Assembly: GCF_000021565.1 (NCBI RefSeq)
Contig: NC_012440.1
Span: 248,001-312,000, forward strand
Direction: 5' to 3'
DNA length: 64,000 bases
Source: Persephonella marina EX-H1
GTDB taxonomy: Bacteria; Aquificota; Aquificia; Aquificales; Hydrogenothermaceae
The notes beneath the pieces were generated by a model, which worked only from the letters and a program-made list of their open reading frames with translations, was not told where the DNA came from and did no database searches. Made by a program: the position numbers and the translations under genes. This document shows positions 47,819 through 56,526 of this stretch, piece after piece (position 1 is the stretch's first letter; every line of letters begins with the position of its first letter).

Positions 47819-48169
47819 ATGGAACATCTTACAAAGGATCAGATTGAAGAGCTTAAGAATATGCTCTTACAGTGGAAGGAACAGCTTTTACAGGAAAGTC
47901 ATGACTCAATAGGTGAACCTCTCTCATACGAAGGGGGAGATGAGATAGACAGGGCTGATACTGAAGCTGGAAGACTTGTTATGCTGAGAAACCTTGACAG
48001 GGATAGAAAGGTACTTAAAAGAATTGAGATGACACTTCAGAAGATAGATTACGGAACTTACGGAATATGTGAGATGTGTGGTGAACCGATTCCATATCCA
48101 AGGTTAAAGGCCCGTCCGATAGCTAAACTTTGTATAAAATGTAAGGAGTTAGAGGAGGAAAACGAGTAA
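47819..48169 (+). CDS. DksA/TraR-family zinc-finger protein
   Basis: The 116 residues contain an N-terminal coiled coil and a C-terminal C4 zinc finger (CEMCGEPIPYPRLKARPIAK, then CIKC). The family binds the secondary channel of RNA polymerase and modulates rRNA and stress promoters. The coiled-coil tip lacks an obvious DxxDxA pair, so it may be a DksA-like variant. It lies 3 bases after aroD. Confidence 0.87.
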   Translation: MEHLTKDQIEELKNMLLQWKEQLLQESHDSIGEPLSYEGGDEIDRADTEAGRLVMLRNLDRDRKVLKRIEMTLQKIDYGTYGICEMCGEPIPYPRLKARPIAKLCIKCKELEEENE

Positions 48170-48183
48170 AAGGAGGGAAGGGC

Positions 48184-48768
48184 ATGAGGATAAATATCAC
48201 AGATTTTGATGCCCTTATTATAGTGGATATGCAGAATGATTTTATGCCCGGGGGAGCGTTACCTGTTCCTGACGGGGATAAGATCGTTGATTCTCTTAAC
48301 AGGTATATAGATCTTTTTTCACAGAAAGGAAGCCCTGTTTACTTTACAAGGGACTGGCATCCAGAAGATCATATATCCTTCAAAGGGTACGGTGGAATAT
48401 GGCCTCCCCACTGTGTTCAGAACACTGAAGGGGCACAGTTTCATCCAGAACTGAAGATACCATCTGATAACAAATTTATAATCTCAAAGGGAGTTTCAAG
48501 GGAGTTTGATGCTTACTCAGGTTTTCAGGGAACTGTGCTTGATGATCTTCTAAAGGAGAGGGGAATAAAGAGGATATTTGTTGGGGGTGTGGCAACAGAT
48601 TACTGTGTTAAAAATACCGTTTTAGGTGGTCTGAATTTAGGTTATCAGGTCTTTGTTCTTGAAGATGGTATAAAAGGTGTTGATGTAAATGAGGGAGACA
48701 GTGAGAGGGCTGTAGAAGTTATGAAAAATAAAGGCGCAGTCATTATAAATGCTGAGGATATAAGATGA
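48184..48768 (+). CDS. pncA: Nicotinamidase
   Basis: The 194-residue isochorismatase-fold hydrolase has VDMQNDFMPGGALPV with the catalytic Asp, a metal-binding DWHPEDHISF segment, and the nucleophile Cys in VGGVATDYCVKNTV. These are hallmarks of PncA, which deamidates nicotinamide for NAD salvage. AAAGGAGGG lies upstream of the ATG. It overlaps the YbjQ-like gene by 4 bases. Confidence 0.93.
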   Translation: MRINITDFDALIIVDMQNDFMPGGALPVPDGDKIVDSLNRYIDLFSQKGSPVYFTRDWHPEDHISFKGYGGIWPPHCVQNTEGAQFHPELKIPSDNKFIISKGVSREFDAYSGFQGTVLDDLLKERGIKRIFVGGVATDYCVKNTVLGGLNLGYQVFVLEDGIKGVDVNEGDSERAVEVMKNKGAVIINAEDIR

Positions 48769-49076
48769 TAATAACAACAACAGATTTTATAGAGGGGAAA
48801 AAGATCAGGGATTATAAGGGGGTTGTATCAAAAGAGGCTGTTATTGGTGTGAACATAATAAGGGATGTTTTTGCGAAGGTGAGGGATATTGTAGGTGGAA
48901 GATCAGCTGCCTATGAGAAAGAGCTGACAAACGCAAGAAACCAGATACTTGAAGAACTTAAAGAAGAGGCGAGAAATTTAGGCGCTAATGCTGTTATAGG
49001 TATAAATTTCAGTTATGAGATGTACCAGTCAATGCTCCTCGTCTCCGTCTGGGGAACAGCTGTAGTTGTGGAGTGA
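48765..49076 (+). CDS. YbjQ/UPF0145-family protein
   Basis: The 103-residue protein matches the YbjQ family: VVSKEAVIGVNIIRDVFA, FVGGRSAAYEKEL-like VGGRSAAYEKELTNAR, and LGANAVIGINFSYEM. Members form pentameric rings of unknown function. ATGA overlap with pncA and a 1-base gap to polA place it inside the aroD-to-polA transcript. Confidence 0.88.
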   Translation: MIITTTDFIEGKKIRDYKGVVSKEAVIGVNIIRDVFAKVRDIVGGRSAAYEKELTNARNQILEELKEEARNLGANAVIGINFSYEMYQSMLLVSVWGTAVVVE

Positions 49077-49077
49077 T

Positions 49078-50832
49078 ATGGAGTTCAGATATATAACACA
49101 GATAGATGAGGCTGTAAAATCTTTAGAAGCTTTTAAGGAAGATAAATATCTTTTTATTGATACAGAGGTTGCAGTAAAATCTTTTGAAGATATAGATTTT
49201 TTCAATGATAAGATCCGCCTCATACAGATCGGTAATTACAGTAAGATCTTTGTTTATGATATGTTCCGTATCCCACAGTTCTCTGAACATCTTAAAGAAC
49301 TGCTTGAGAATAAAGGTGTTATAGGACACAACCTCAAGTTTGATATTAAGTTTTTAAAAACGAATTTTGGTATATTTCCACAGATCGTTTTTGATACTAT
49401 GATAGCCTCACAGCTCTTGTCTGAGGACTCAAGGGAAAAACACTCCCTATCTGCATTATCCTACAGACTTACAGATAACCATCTTGATAAATCACAGCAG
49501 AGATCACCATGGGGAATAAAGAATCTTACAGAGGAACAGCTAAGATACGCAGCAAAAGATGTTCAGGTTCTGAGGGAGATATTCCCTGTTTTAAGGGACG
49601 AGCTTAACAGGATAGAGACGCCCCATAAGGCTACAGGAAAGATACATGAGACATTTGGTCTTGATAATGGTGTTGCTGTTGTTGAGATGGCTTTTGTTCC
49701 ACAGCTTGCTGATATAGAGCTTAGAGGGATGCCTGTTGATGAAAAACTTTTAAAGGATATGCTTCAGAAGGTATCAACAGATTACCAGAGGGAGTATATC
49801 GATTTTGTGAGAAGATACGGTGTTGACCCGTTCTCTCCACAGAAGGTTACAAACTGGCTCACCTCAAAGTTAGGACTTAAGCTCCCGACAACACAGAAAG
49901 GCTCATTGTCATCCCAGGACTCGGCTTTAAGAAGGTATATAGACAGGGAGGAGGTGAGAAAACTCTTACATATAAGATCTGAAAAAAAGATCCTTGATAA
50001 ACTGAAGGAGCTTAAAGCCCACCTTATAAATGGAAGGATATACACACAGTTTAAGCAGATAGGAGCTCCAACAGGAAGAATGGCATCAATGAGACCTAAT
50101 CTCCAGAATATAACAAGGGATCTTAGGGTTTTGTTCAGACCACCTGAAGGGAAAAAGCTTATTGTTGCCGATTACTCACAGATTGAGCTGAGAATAGCAG
50201 CCGAGTATGTGAATGATGAAACGATGATAAAGGCATTTTCTGAAGGTAAGGATCTGCACAGATTTACAGCATCACTTATACTTGGGAAGGAGTATGATCA
50301 GATAACAAAAGATGAGAGACAGATGGCAAAGGCTATAAATTTCGGTCTTATATACGGAATATCACCAAGATCACTTATGGAGTATGCGAGAAACAGTTAC
50401 GGTGTTGATATATCACTTAAGGATGCACAGATCTTTCATTCAAGATTTTTTGAGGTTTATAAAGGGTTTAAAAGCTGGCATGACAGGGTAAAGGAGTATC
50501 TTAAAGAACATAATAAGATGGTTGTTTATACACTTCTTGGAAGAAGGATGGTTGTAAGAAGATTTACAGAGGCTGTAAACTTCCCTGTACAGGGAACGGG
50601 AAGTGATCTTTTAAAGATGGCTGTTGTCTTTTTTGGAAAGTTAAAGGAAGACAGAGATGCAGGTATTGTTAATCTTGTTCATGATGAGATAATAGTGGAG
50701 TGTAGTGAAAGTATAGCTGATGAGATAAGAGATATACTTTCCGAAAGTATGCTGAGGGCTGGGAAGATACTTCTTAAGAAAGTTCCTGTTGAGTTTGAGG
50801 TTGAGATAGTTGAAAGCTGGGCTGAAAAGTAG
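49078..50832 (+). CDS. polA: Family A DNA polymerase without 5' nuclease domain
   Basis: The 584 residues comprise a 3'-5' exonuclease domain and a polymerase domain. Exo motifs are FIDTEVAV (D-x-E), GHNLKFDIKFL and YAAKDVQVL. Polymerase motifs are DYSQIELR (A), RQMAKAINFGLIYG (B) and VHDEI (C). All catalytic residues are present, so both activities are expected. The 5' flap nuclease domain of ordinary Pol I is absent. Similar stand-alone enzymes occur in Aquificae, thermophilic viruses and apicoplasts. I chose ATG 49078 over TTG 49066. Confidence 0.94.
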   Translation: MEFRYITQIDEAVKSLEAFKEDKYLFIDTEVAVKSFEDIDFFNDKIRLIQIGNYSKIFVYDMFRIPQFSEHLKELLENKGVIGHNLKFDIKFLKTNFGIFPQIVFDTMIASQLLSEDSREKHSLSALSYRLTDNHLDKSQQRSPWGIKNLTEEQLRYAAKDVQVLREIFPVLRDELNRIETPHKATGKIHETFGLDNGVAVVEMAFVPQLADIELRGMPVDEKLLKDMLQKVSTDYQREYIDFVRRYGVDPFSPQKVTNWLTSKLGLKLPTTQKGSLSSQDSALRRYIDREEVRKLLHIRSEKKILDKLKELKAHLINGRIYTQFKQIGAPTGRMASMRPNLQNITRDLRVLFRPPEGKKLIVADYSQIELRIAAEYVNDETMIKAFSEGKDLHRFTASLILGKEYDQITKDERQMAKAINFGLIYGISPRSLMEYARNSYGVDISLKDAQIFHSRFFEVYKGFKSWHDRVKEYLKEHNKMVVYTLLGRRMVVRRFTEAVNFPVQGTGSDLLKMAVVFFGKLKEDRDAGIVNLVHDEIIVECSESIADEIRDILSESMLRAGKILLKKVPVEFEVEIVESWAEK

Positions 50833-50834
50833 AT

Positions 50835-51224
50835 CTAATTTTTTTCTCTAAATTTATTAAGGAGTTTTAATATCTCTTTTTTCCCTTTCATCTCTGCAAG
50901 TCTGTAAGGAGTTATGCCGTTTTTATCTTTAATCAGAGGATCTGCACCATGCATAAGTAGAAGCTTCACTATCTCTTTATGTCCGTAGTAAACAGCCCAG
51001 TGTAATGCTGTTCCACCTCTTTCGTCTGTGGTATTTATGTATGCTCCCTTTGCTAAAGCAAGCTGAAGTAGTTTGATATCACCATTTTTCGCAGCTGATA
51101 TAAGCATACTATCAGGTGTTGACAGATCCGAACGGTTGCATCCCTGAGAGAGGATAACAAAAAAGACAAAGATTAAAACCCTCATAAAACTTTTTACAGC
51201 CATAAAAATATAATAAACTAACAT
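50835..51224 (-). CDS. Ankyrin-repeat lipoprotein
   Basis: The product is up to 129 residues. A hydrophobic signal ends in LSQGC, a plausible lipobox. Ankyrin repeats follow: GDIKLLQLALAKGAYINTTD, GGTALHWAVYYGHKEIVKLL and GITPYRLAEMKGKKEILKLL. Starts at 51224, 51203 or 51185 are all possible; none has a strong ribosome site. The protein probably sits in the cell envelope and mediates protein contacts. It is convergent with polA, 2 bases apart. Confidence 0.8.
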   Translation of the reverse strand: MLVYYIFMAVKSFMRVLIFVFFVILSQGCNRSDLSTPDSMLISAAKNGDIKLLQLALAKGAYINTTDERGGTALHWAVYYGHKEIVKLLLMHGADPLIKDKNGITPYRLAEMKGKKEILKLLNKFREKN

Positions 51225-51278
51225 TCAGTTGAAAGTACAGTATCTCTGTATATATTTGATGCTGGAAGGTGTGCTTAT

Positions 51279-51974
51279 ATGGAAGGAATCTTTAAAGATG
51301 AGGCTATAGTTTTAAGAAGATCTTTTGCAGGAGAGTATGATCTCTCTGTAACTGTTTACTTTAGAAAACATGGAAAAGAAAATATATACATACCCAAAGG
51401 TCAGCTGCTGAAATCCCCTTTTATAACATCAACTGAACAGTTTAACTGGTTTAAGGGGGTATTTTTATACAGAAAGGAAAATGTTTTTATAAGGGAGATA
51501 GACAGTTTTAAGAATCTCTCTCTCCAAATAGCATCAGATCTGGATCTTTTTGAGACAGCCTATTATTTTTCAAACCTTTTCAACAGGTATGTTATCTTTC
51601 CAGATGAGAAACTTTTTATTTTTCTTAAAAAAAGCTTTTACTATCTAACTAAAGCAAAAAAGGTAAAAAACCACAGGGTTAACTTTATAGCAAAACTTGT
51701 ATATCTTTCAGGTGTTTTTCCACAGCTTGATCACTGTTCTGTCTGTGGTGAAGTTATAAATAGAAAAAATTTTAAAGGTGTATCAATTCAGACAGGTGGA
51801 TCTGTATGTAAAGGCTGTAACTGTAGTGATATAAATCCATACATAAGCTATGAAGACACAAAGATGATGGATATATTCAGTAAAATCTCTTTCAGTAAGG
51901 TTGAGAGCATTAAAATAAAAAATCCTGAAAGAATAGAGATATTCCTTCAGGAGTATATAAAGGAGAAAGTGTAA
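51279..51974 (+). CDS. recO: DNA repair protein RecO
   Basis: The 231-residue protein has an N-terminal OB-like domain (DEAIVLRRSFAGEYDLSVTV) and a C-terminal helical domain with a four-Cys zinc site (CSVCG and CKGCNC). RecO loads RecA on SSB-coated single-stranded DNA. Sequence similarity to canonical RecO is moderate, but layout and length fit. It ends at a terminator shared with the convergent gene. Confidence 0.85.
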   Translation: MEGIFKDEAIVLRRSFAGEYDLSVTVYFRKHGKENIYIPKGQLLKSPFITSTEQFNWFKGVFLYRKENVFIREIDSFKNLSLQIASDLDLFETAYYFSNLFNRYVIFPDEKLFIFLKKSFYYLTKAKKVKNHRVNFIAKLVYLSGVFPQLDHCSVCGEVINRKNFKGVSIQTGGSVCKGCNCSDINPYISYEDTKMMDIFSKISFSKVESIKIKNPERIEIFLQEYIKEKV

Positions 51975-51994
51975 ACGGGCTGAAAGCCCGTTTT
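51973..51994. terminator. Bidirectional terminator between recO and the KaiC-associated regulator
   Basis: AAACGGGCT-GAA-AGCCCGTTT, 9 perfect pairs with T-runs on both strands. It overlaps the ends of both convergent genes. Confidence 0.9.
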
Positions 51995-52646
51995 AAACAC
52001 CTTTCATCTGGAGATACTCTTTTATCTCATGGAGAAGCTGTGCAGGATTTTTGATCGGGTAGGCGATATTCTCAACAACCTCACCGCTATCAAGACCTTT
52101 AATTGTTATATTTGAAAGTTTTTCTTTGAGGGGCTCAGGATTTTCTACAGGATATTTCAGCCCTTTTATATTTTTCAGAACAAGATAAGCCCATGGTGCT
52201 TCACACACCTGAACAGCCTTAGCTGATAACTCTCTACAGAACTCAAGTATTGTCTGTGATTCCTGACCTTCTTTTACTAACTTGTAGGCAAGCTTGGCTA
52301 TTCCACCAGCTGTGTGAACTCTGAGCTCTTTTTTCTCTTCCTTTGTAAGCTCTTCCATATGTTCTATCTTGAATAGTGCGGCGTTTGGGTCAGCTCTCAG
52401 GATGTTTCTTACAGTGTTTTTTGTCAGACCTACTATCTCAGCTATCTCCTCTTCTGTTTTCAGATACTCTTCCCTGAGAACGATGGCAAATGAAGCTCTT
52501 GCAAGTGATGGGAGCCATGTTAATGTTTTGTACTCAGCAAGTTTGTGAAGCCCCCCGAGAAGATCTATAGCTTTAAAAAATACTCTGCCTACAAGATGCT
52601 CAAGATCGTACTCACTTACAGGTGGTGCTGTTAACTGTATTACCAT
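51993..52646 (-). CDS. KaiC-associated regulatory-domain protein with HTH
   Basis: The 217-residue protein has a helix-turn-helix (about 61-85: TEEEIAEIVGLTKNTVRNIL) in an otherwise helical chain, and a C-terminal AQLLHEIKEYLQ segment. It matches the family described as a probable regulatory domain regularly encoded beside KaiC-like ATPases (I recall TIGR03879). It lies 17 bases downstream of the KaiC-like gene and is surely its partner. The sensory input and targets are unknown. Confidence 0.8.
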   Translation of the reverse strand: MVIQLTAPPVSEYDLEHLVGRVFFKAIDLLGGLHKLAEYKTLTWLPSLARASFAIVLREEYLKTEEEIAEIVGLTKNTVRNILRADPNAALFKIEHMEELTKEEKKELRVHTAGGIAKLAYKLVKEGQESQTILEFCRELSAKAVQVCEAPWAYLVLKNIKGLKYPVENPEPLKEKLSNITIKGLDSGEVVENIAYPIKNPAQLLHEIKEYLQMKGV

Positions 52647-52663
52647 TTTTATCCCTCCTTTTT

Positions 52664-53563
52664 TTATTTTCCTGAAACAGGTTCTAGGATTCTTACAAGG
52701 CCTGTCTCAGTTATCTCCATAAAATGTGTTTTTGTATCATGTCCTGACATTCTACAGCCATCGATTCTAAAAAGTCTTACAACATCACCAACCTCACTTT
52801 TGTAAAGCCTTGCTTTAAATGATGAATCTATAAGCTCTTTTGCTAGAACCATTGTTCCATCAACTATATGGCCGACGGCATATCCACCTGCAGCTTCAGC
52901 TGTTAACTCCTCATGTCCGGATCTTTTCTGGGATACGAAAAGTGCTGTCTGATACCACTTTTTCATAAAGTTAAAAAGTCTCCTTACAATTCCCCTTGCC
53001 ATCATCTCTTTGTTCTCAAACAGACCTGTTACAGAGTCTATCACCGTGTACTTTATGTGGTATGTTTTTATAGCATAGGCGAGTGTTGCAAGAAGATCAG
53101 GAATATTCTCCCTCAGTGTGCTGTGTGATGCTGCATCTATAAGGACGATATTGTCCTCAAAGTCCTCAAAATTGTATCCCATAGCAGCAGCTCTAAGCTT
53201 TATTGAAGCTATAACAAAGTTTGCAGGTGATTCTACAGTTATGAATGCGACCTTATGACCTTTTCTAGCCTGTTCTACTGTGAACTGTTCAACCATTAAA
53301 GATTTTCCAGTGTCTGAAACACCTGTTATATTGAATACTGAGTAGGCAGGAATACCGCCCAGGGTTTTTTTAACTACCTTACCATCCTCAACTTCTACTA
53401 TAAAAAAAAGATCATCAAGACCTTCAACACCTGTTGGTACACCGTAAACCTTTGGAGCTTTTTCAAGGGCTTTACTACCTGTGAATATGCTCTCTTTTAC
53501 TACTTTAGGTTCCCTGTGTTCTGTAACAAACTCCTTTTCCTGATACTTTGGATCATCAGCCAT
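52664..53563 (-). CDS. KaiC-like RecA-superfamily ATPase
   Basis: The 299-residue single-domain ATPase has Walker A TGVSDTGKSLMVEQ (about residue 80), and a Walker B-like KYTVIDSVTGLF strand. It is a one-domain relative of KaiC found in archaea and Aquificae, usually paired with the HTH-containing protein encoded next. It has no clock partners KaiA or KaiB here, so a role in signalling rather than a circadian clock is likely. Confidence 0.85.
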   Translation of the reverse strand: MADDPKYQEKEFVTEHREPKVVKESIFTGSKALEKAPKVYGVPTGVEGLDDLFFIVEVEDGKVVKKTLGGIPAYSVFNITGVSDTGKSLMVEQFTVEQARKGHKVAFITVESPANFVIASIKLRAAAMGYNFEDFEDNIVLIDAASHSTLRENIPDLLATLAYAIKTYHIKYTVIDSVTGLFENKEMMARGIVRRLFNFMKKWYQTALFVSQKRSGHEELTAEAAGGYAVGHIVDGTMVLAKELIDSSFKARLYKSEVGDVVRLFRIDGCRMSGHDTKTHFMEITETGLVRILEPVSGK

Positions 53564-53630
53564 TGAGCATCCCCCATTAATTTGTCTTCACTAAATAAGA
53601 TATTTTGTTATAACTTCCTGTCAACCTCTA

Positions 53631-53981
53631 CTATTCAAAGTATTCAGCCCCACCTTCTTTTGTTTCCCACACAACAACTTTCTGAAGGGTAGGATATCTT
53701 TCCTTTATTTTTTCATACAGCCATTTTGCTAAATTTTCAGCACTTGGTGAGAAATCAAATATATCATTCAGACATTTATAGTCAGGAATGATCTGGTCTA
53801 AAAACCTCTGTATCTCTATAAAATCGTATCCCATACCTCCTTTATCAAGCTTATCAGCCCTTATAAATATCTCAACGAGCCATGTATGACCGTGTAGAGG
53901 TTCAGGTTTTCCATGGTAGTCTGTAAGAAAATGTGCTGCCTGAAACTCCCTTTTAACTCTTATGATAAATGGCATGATCAC
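53631..53981 (-). CDS. QueD/6-pyruvoyltetrahydropterin synthase-like protein lacking the usual Cys
   Basis: The 116-residue T-fold protein has zinc ligands FQAAHFL and LHGHTW, plus the late WETKEGGAEYF substrate Glu. The catalytic Cys that normally stands four residues before HGH is replaced (KPEPLHGH). QueD and eukaryotic PTPS need that Cys, so this may be a PTPS variant making another pterin product. It is followed by, and reads away from, the unknown gene at 53983; they are 1 base apart. Confidence 0.82.
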   Translation of the reverse strand: MIMPFIIRVKREFQAAHFLTDYHGKPEPLHGHTWLVEIFIRADKLDKGGMGYDFIEIQRFLDQIIPDYKCLNDIFDFSPSAENLAKWLYEKIKERYPTLQKVVVWETKEGGAEYFE

Positions 53982-53982
53982 C

Positions 53983-54474
53983 TCATCTAAGTATCTCTTT
54001 TTTCTTCTTCAGATCCCAGTAAATACTGTCAAAAATGTCTGAGAGCTGATTGGAAAAATCCTCAGCTATATCATCAATATGACTGTCTGGAGAGACTATA
54101 TCCCATATATAAGGATTGTTTCCCACAACAGCTGTTCCATTCCCCAGATCGTATACAACAACAGTTATAACTGATAGGGGGGCAAATTTAGGGGAGAGTG
54201 AGGCTGTTTTTTCAAGTATACTATCGTTTATTATCTGGATTATATAGTAGTTTCTCTCTTTTTTTAGCTGAATTATTCTAAGATTGTTTTTTTCTGACTT
54301 TGCAGTAAGCTCGTTTATATACTCTTCAGGTTTTATGTTAGGGTATGCTTTTTCAAGGAGAACAGCTGATCTTACAGTGTTAACAGCCATACCATAAACG
54401 AAGAAGTATAGGAACACAAGTGTGGCGAATATACCAAACCCTGTGATTATTATGAAAGGCCAGTTCTTTTTCAT
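53983..54474 (-). CDS. Membrane-anchored protein of unknown function
   Basis: I do not recognise this 163-residue protein. It has one N-terminal membrane helix (about 7-28), a predicted extracytoplasmic domain with mixed strands and helices, and an amphipathic C-terminal helix. Its ATG overlaps the TAA of the 45-residue small-protein gene (TAATG), so the two are translationally coupled and may form a complex. Confidence 0.7.
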   Translation of the reverse strand: MKKNWPFIIITGFGIFATLVFLYFFVYGMAVNTVRSAVLLEKAYPNIKPEEYINELTAKSEKNNLRIIQLKKERNYYIIQIINDSILEKTASLSPKFAPLSVITVVVYDLGNGTAVVGNNPYIWDIVSPDSHIDDIAEDFSNQLSDIFDSIYWDLKKKKEILR

Positions 54475-54611
54475 TACTGCTGTTTTTCTTCTTTCTTCTG
54501 TTTTTCCTCGTTATAGCTCGCCTTTATAGCAAGTCCCCATATAAGTGCGACAGTTATAACCATGAAGGAGAAGAATATTATTCCTGCTAACTCCCACCAT
54601 GAATTTTCCAT
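54474..54611 (-). CDS. Small single-helix membrane protein (45 residues)
   Basis: The frame begins MENSWWELAG, contains one membrane helix (about 8-29) and ends in a very charged KQKKEEKQQ tail. A strong GGAGG site lies 6 bases upstream of the ATG, and the stop overlaps the next gene's start. That coupling and ribosome site make it convincing despite its size. Topology resembles small respiratory-complex subunits such as CcoQ, but I cannot claim homology. Confidence 0.72.
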   Translation of the reverse strand: MENSWWELAGIIFFSFMVITVALIWGLAIKASYNEEKQKKEEKQQ

Positions 54612-54756
54612 TTTTTCCTCCAGATTTTAGGTTTAAATTAATATTATAAGCTTTTTAAAAAATATGTACTCTTTATATTTTAAAACAATTGTTAGTAATT
54701 ATTAACCTAAAGTTTTATAATTTTTAGGTATTGATTAATACTCTCCGGGGGAAAAG

Positions 54757-54837
54757 ATGGAGAATCTCATTCTTATGATGGCAATATTTATAATACTTGT
54801 GATTGTTACTATCTTTATTGGGATGAGACTGGACTGA
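54757..54837 (+). CDS. Possible 26-residue single-helix peptide
   Basis: In the 311-base spacer before serA (54612-54922), ATG 54757 opens MENLILMMAIFIILVIVTIF and ends GMRLD, almost wholly one membrane helix. GGGGGA stands 5 bases upstream. The size matches respiratory micropeptides such as CydX, but no oxidase gene is beside it. A chance frame is quite possible. The rest of the spacer is AT-rich with the serA -10. Confidence 0.35.
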   Translation: MENLILMMAIFIILVIVTIFIGMRLD

Positions 54838-54873
54838 ATGTCCTAATTTATATTTAAAATCTTTAAATTTTAG

Positions 54874-54879
54874 TATAAT
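54874..54879 (+). promoter_or_regulatory. Probable -10 element for serA
   Basis: A perfect TATAAT lies 44 bases before the serA ATG. No clear -35 is seen at 16-18 bases. AAGGAGG follows as the serA ribosome site. Confidence 0.5.
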
Positions 54880-54922
54880 AAGGTTAATTTTCAATATTTT
54901 AATCAAGGAGGATCAGAGATAA

Positions 54923-56512
54923 ATGTTTAAAGTTCTTGTTACAGATCATATCTCAAGTGTTGGTCTTGATATATTAAATAACGATGAAGAGATAGAACTT
55001 GATTACCAGCCTGAGATACAGTGGAGTGAGCTTTTAGAGATAATCTCAGATTATGATGCGATAATAACGAGAAGCAGAACACCTGTTACGGAAGAACTCC
55101 TTGAGAGAGCTAAAAGACTAAAGGTTGTTGGTAGAGCAGGTGTTGGTGTTGATAATGTTGATCTTGAGGCTGCATCAAGAAGAGGAATACTTGTCGTTAA
55201 TACCCCGGGTGCAAACACAGTTGGAGCTGCTGAGCTTACAATAGCCCATATGTATGCTGTTTTAAGAAAGTTACATCTTGCCCATGAATCAATGCTTCAG
55301 GGAGAGTGGAACAGAAAGAAATTTATGGGTGAAGAGCTTGACGGAAAGGTTGTTGGTATTATAGGTCTTGGTAATGTTGGATCACAGGTTGCTATAAGGT
55401 GTAAGGCTGCCGGTTCAAAGGTTATCGCTTATGATCCATATATCCCAAGGGAAAAAGGTGACAGACTTGGAGTTGAGCTTGTTGATACACTTGAGGAGCT
55501 GATAAGAAGATCGGATATAGTCACACTTCACTGTCCTTTAACAGAAGAGACAAGGGGAATGATAGGAAGAAAAGAGTTTGAGATGATGAAGGACGGTGTT
55601 TATTTCATTAACTGTGCAAGGGGAGGGATCGTTGACGAAGATGCAATGTATGACTTTATGAAGAAAGGGAAGTTTGCAGGTATCGGTCTTGATGTTTATG
55701 GAAAGGAACCTCCAGATGACAGGATAAGAAGGATATTTGAGTTCCCGAACATAAGCCTTTCTCCACACATTGGAGCGAATACGTATGAATCTCAGGATAA
55801 GGTTGCTATAAAGATTGCCAAACAGGTTATAGCTGCACTTAAAGGACAGTTTGTTGAGGCTGCTGTTAACGCTCCTTTCACAGTTACTGAAGGGTTTGAG
55901 AATATTAAGGCTTATCTTTTACTTGCTGAAAGACTTGGAAGCTTTCTTACCCAGTATGCAGGTGGAAACTTCAGAGAGCTTCATGTTGAGGTTAGAGGGT
56001 CTATAGCAGAGCATGTGAAACCTATTGTTGCCTATGTCTTAAAAGGTTTTCTATCTCCTATACTTGACAGACCTGTAAATATTATTAATGCTCCGTTTCT
56101 TGCCAAAGAAAGAGGTATTGAGGTTGTTGAATCAACAAGGGAAGAGGGTCTTAACTTTAAGGAGTTCATAAAAATTACAGCAAAAGATAATGGGAAAGAG
56201 CATACTGTAGGTGGAACAGCATTCTACGGCAAGTTTCCTAAAATAATGCTTATAGACAGATACTGGATAGATATTGATCCTGAAGGTGTGATACTTGTTT
56301 TTGAGAATAAAGATGTCCCAGGAGTAATAGCCAAACTGGGAGAGATACTTGCGAGACATAACATAAATATTGCAGGCTTCAGGCTTGGAAGACTTGAGAA
56401 AGGTAAGATAGCTCTCGGTGCTCTCCAGTTAGATGAGAGAATAAATGAGGCTATACTTGAAGAGATCCAGAACATCCCAGAGATAATAAAGGCAAAAGAG
56501 ATAATACTGTAA
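54923..56512 (+). CDS. serA: D-3-phosphoglycerate dehydrogenase
   Basis: The 529-residue long-form enzyme begins serine synthesis. NAD domain: [15 protein letters not shown]; catalytic Arg in [11 protein letters not shown], Glu in DVYGKEPP, His in [10 protein letters not shown]. An intervening (ASB) domain (about 315-450) and a C-terminal ACT domain (about 455-529, [20 protein letters not shown]) suggest allosteric control by serine. It lies 14 bases upstream of ino1 on the same strand. Confidence 0.96.
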   Translation: MFKVLVTDHISSVGLDILNNDEEIELDYQPEIQWSELLEIISDYDAIITRSRTPVTEELLERAKRLKVVGRAGVGVDNVDLEAASRRGILVVNTPGANTVGAAELTIAHMYAVLRKLHLAHESMLQGEWNRKKFMGEELDGKVVGIIGLGNVGSQVAIRCKAAGSKVIAYDPYIPREKGDRLGVELVDTLEELIRRSDIVTLHCPLTEETRGMIGRKEFEMMKDGVYFINCARGGIVDEDAMYDFMKKGKFAGIGLDVYGKEPPDDRIRRIFEFPNISLSPHIGANTYESQDKVAIKIAKQVIAALKGQFVEAAVNAPFTVTEGFENIKAYLLLAERLGSFLTQYAGGNFRELHVEVRGSIAEHVKPIVAYVLKGFLSPILDRPVNIINAPFLAKERGIEVVESTREEGLNFKEFIKITAKDNGKEHTVGGTAFYGKFPKIMLIDRYWIDIDPEGVILVFENKDVPGVIAKLGEILARHNINIAGFRLGRLEKGKIALGALQLDERINEAILEEIQNIPEIIKAKEIIL

Positions 56513-56526
56513 GGAGGATATATACA

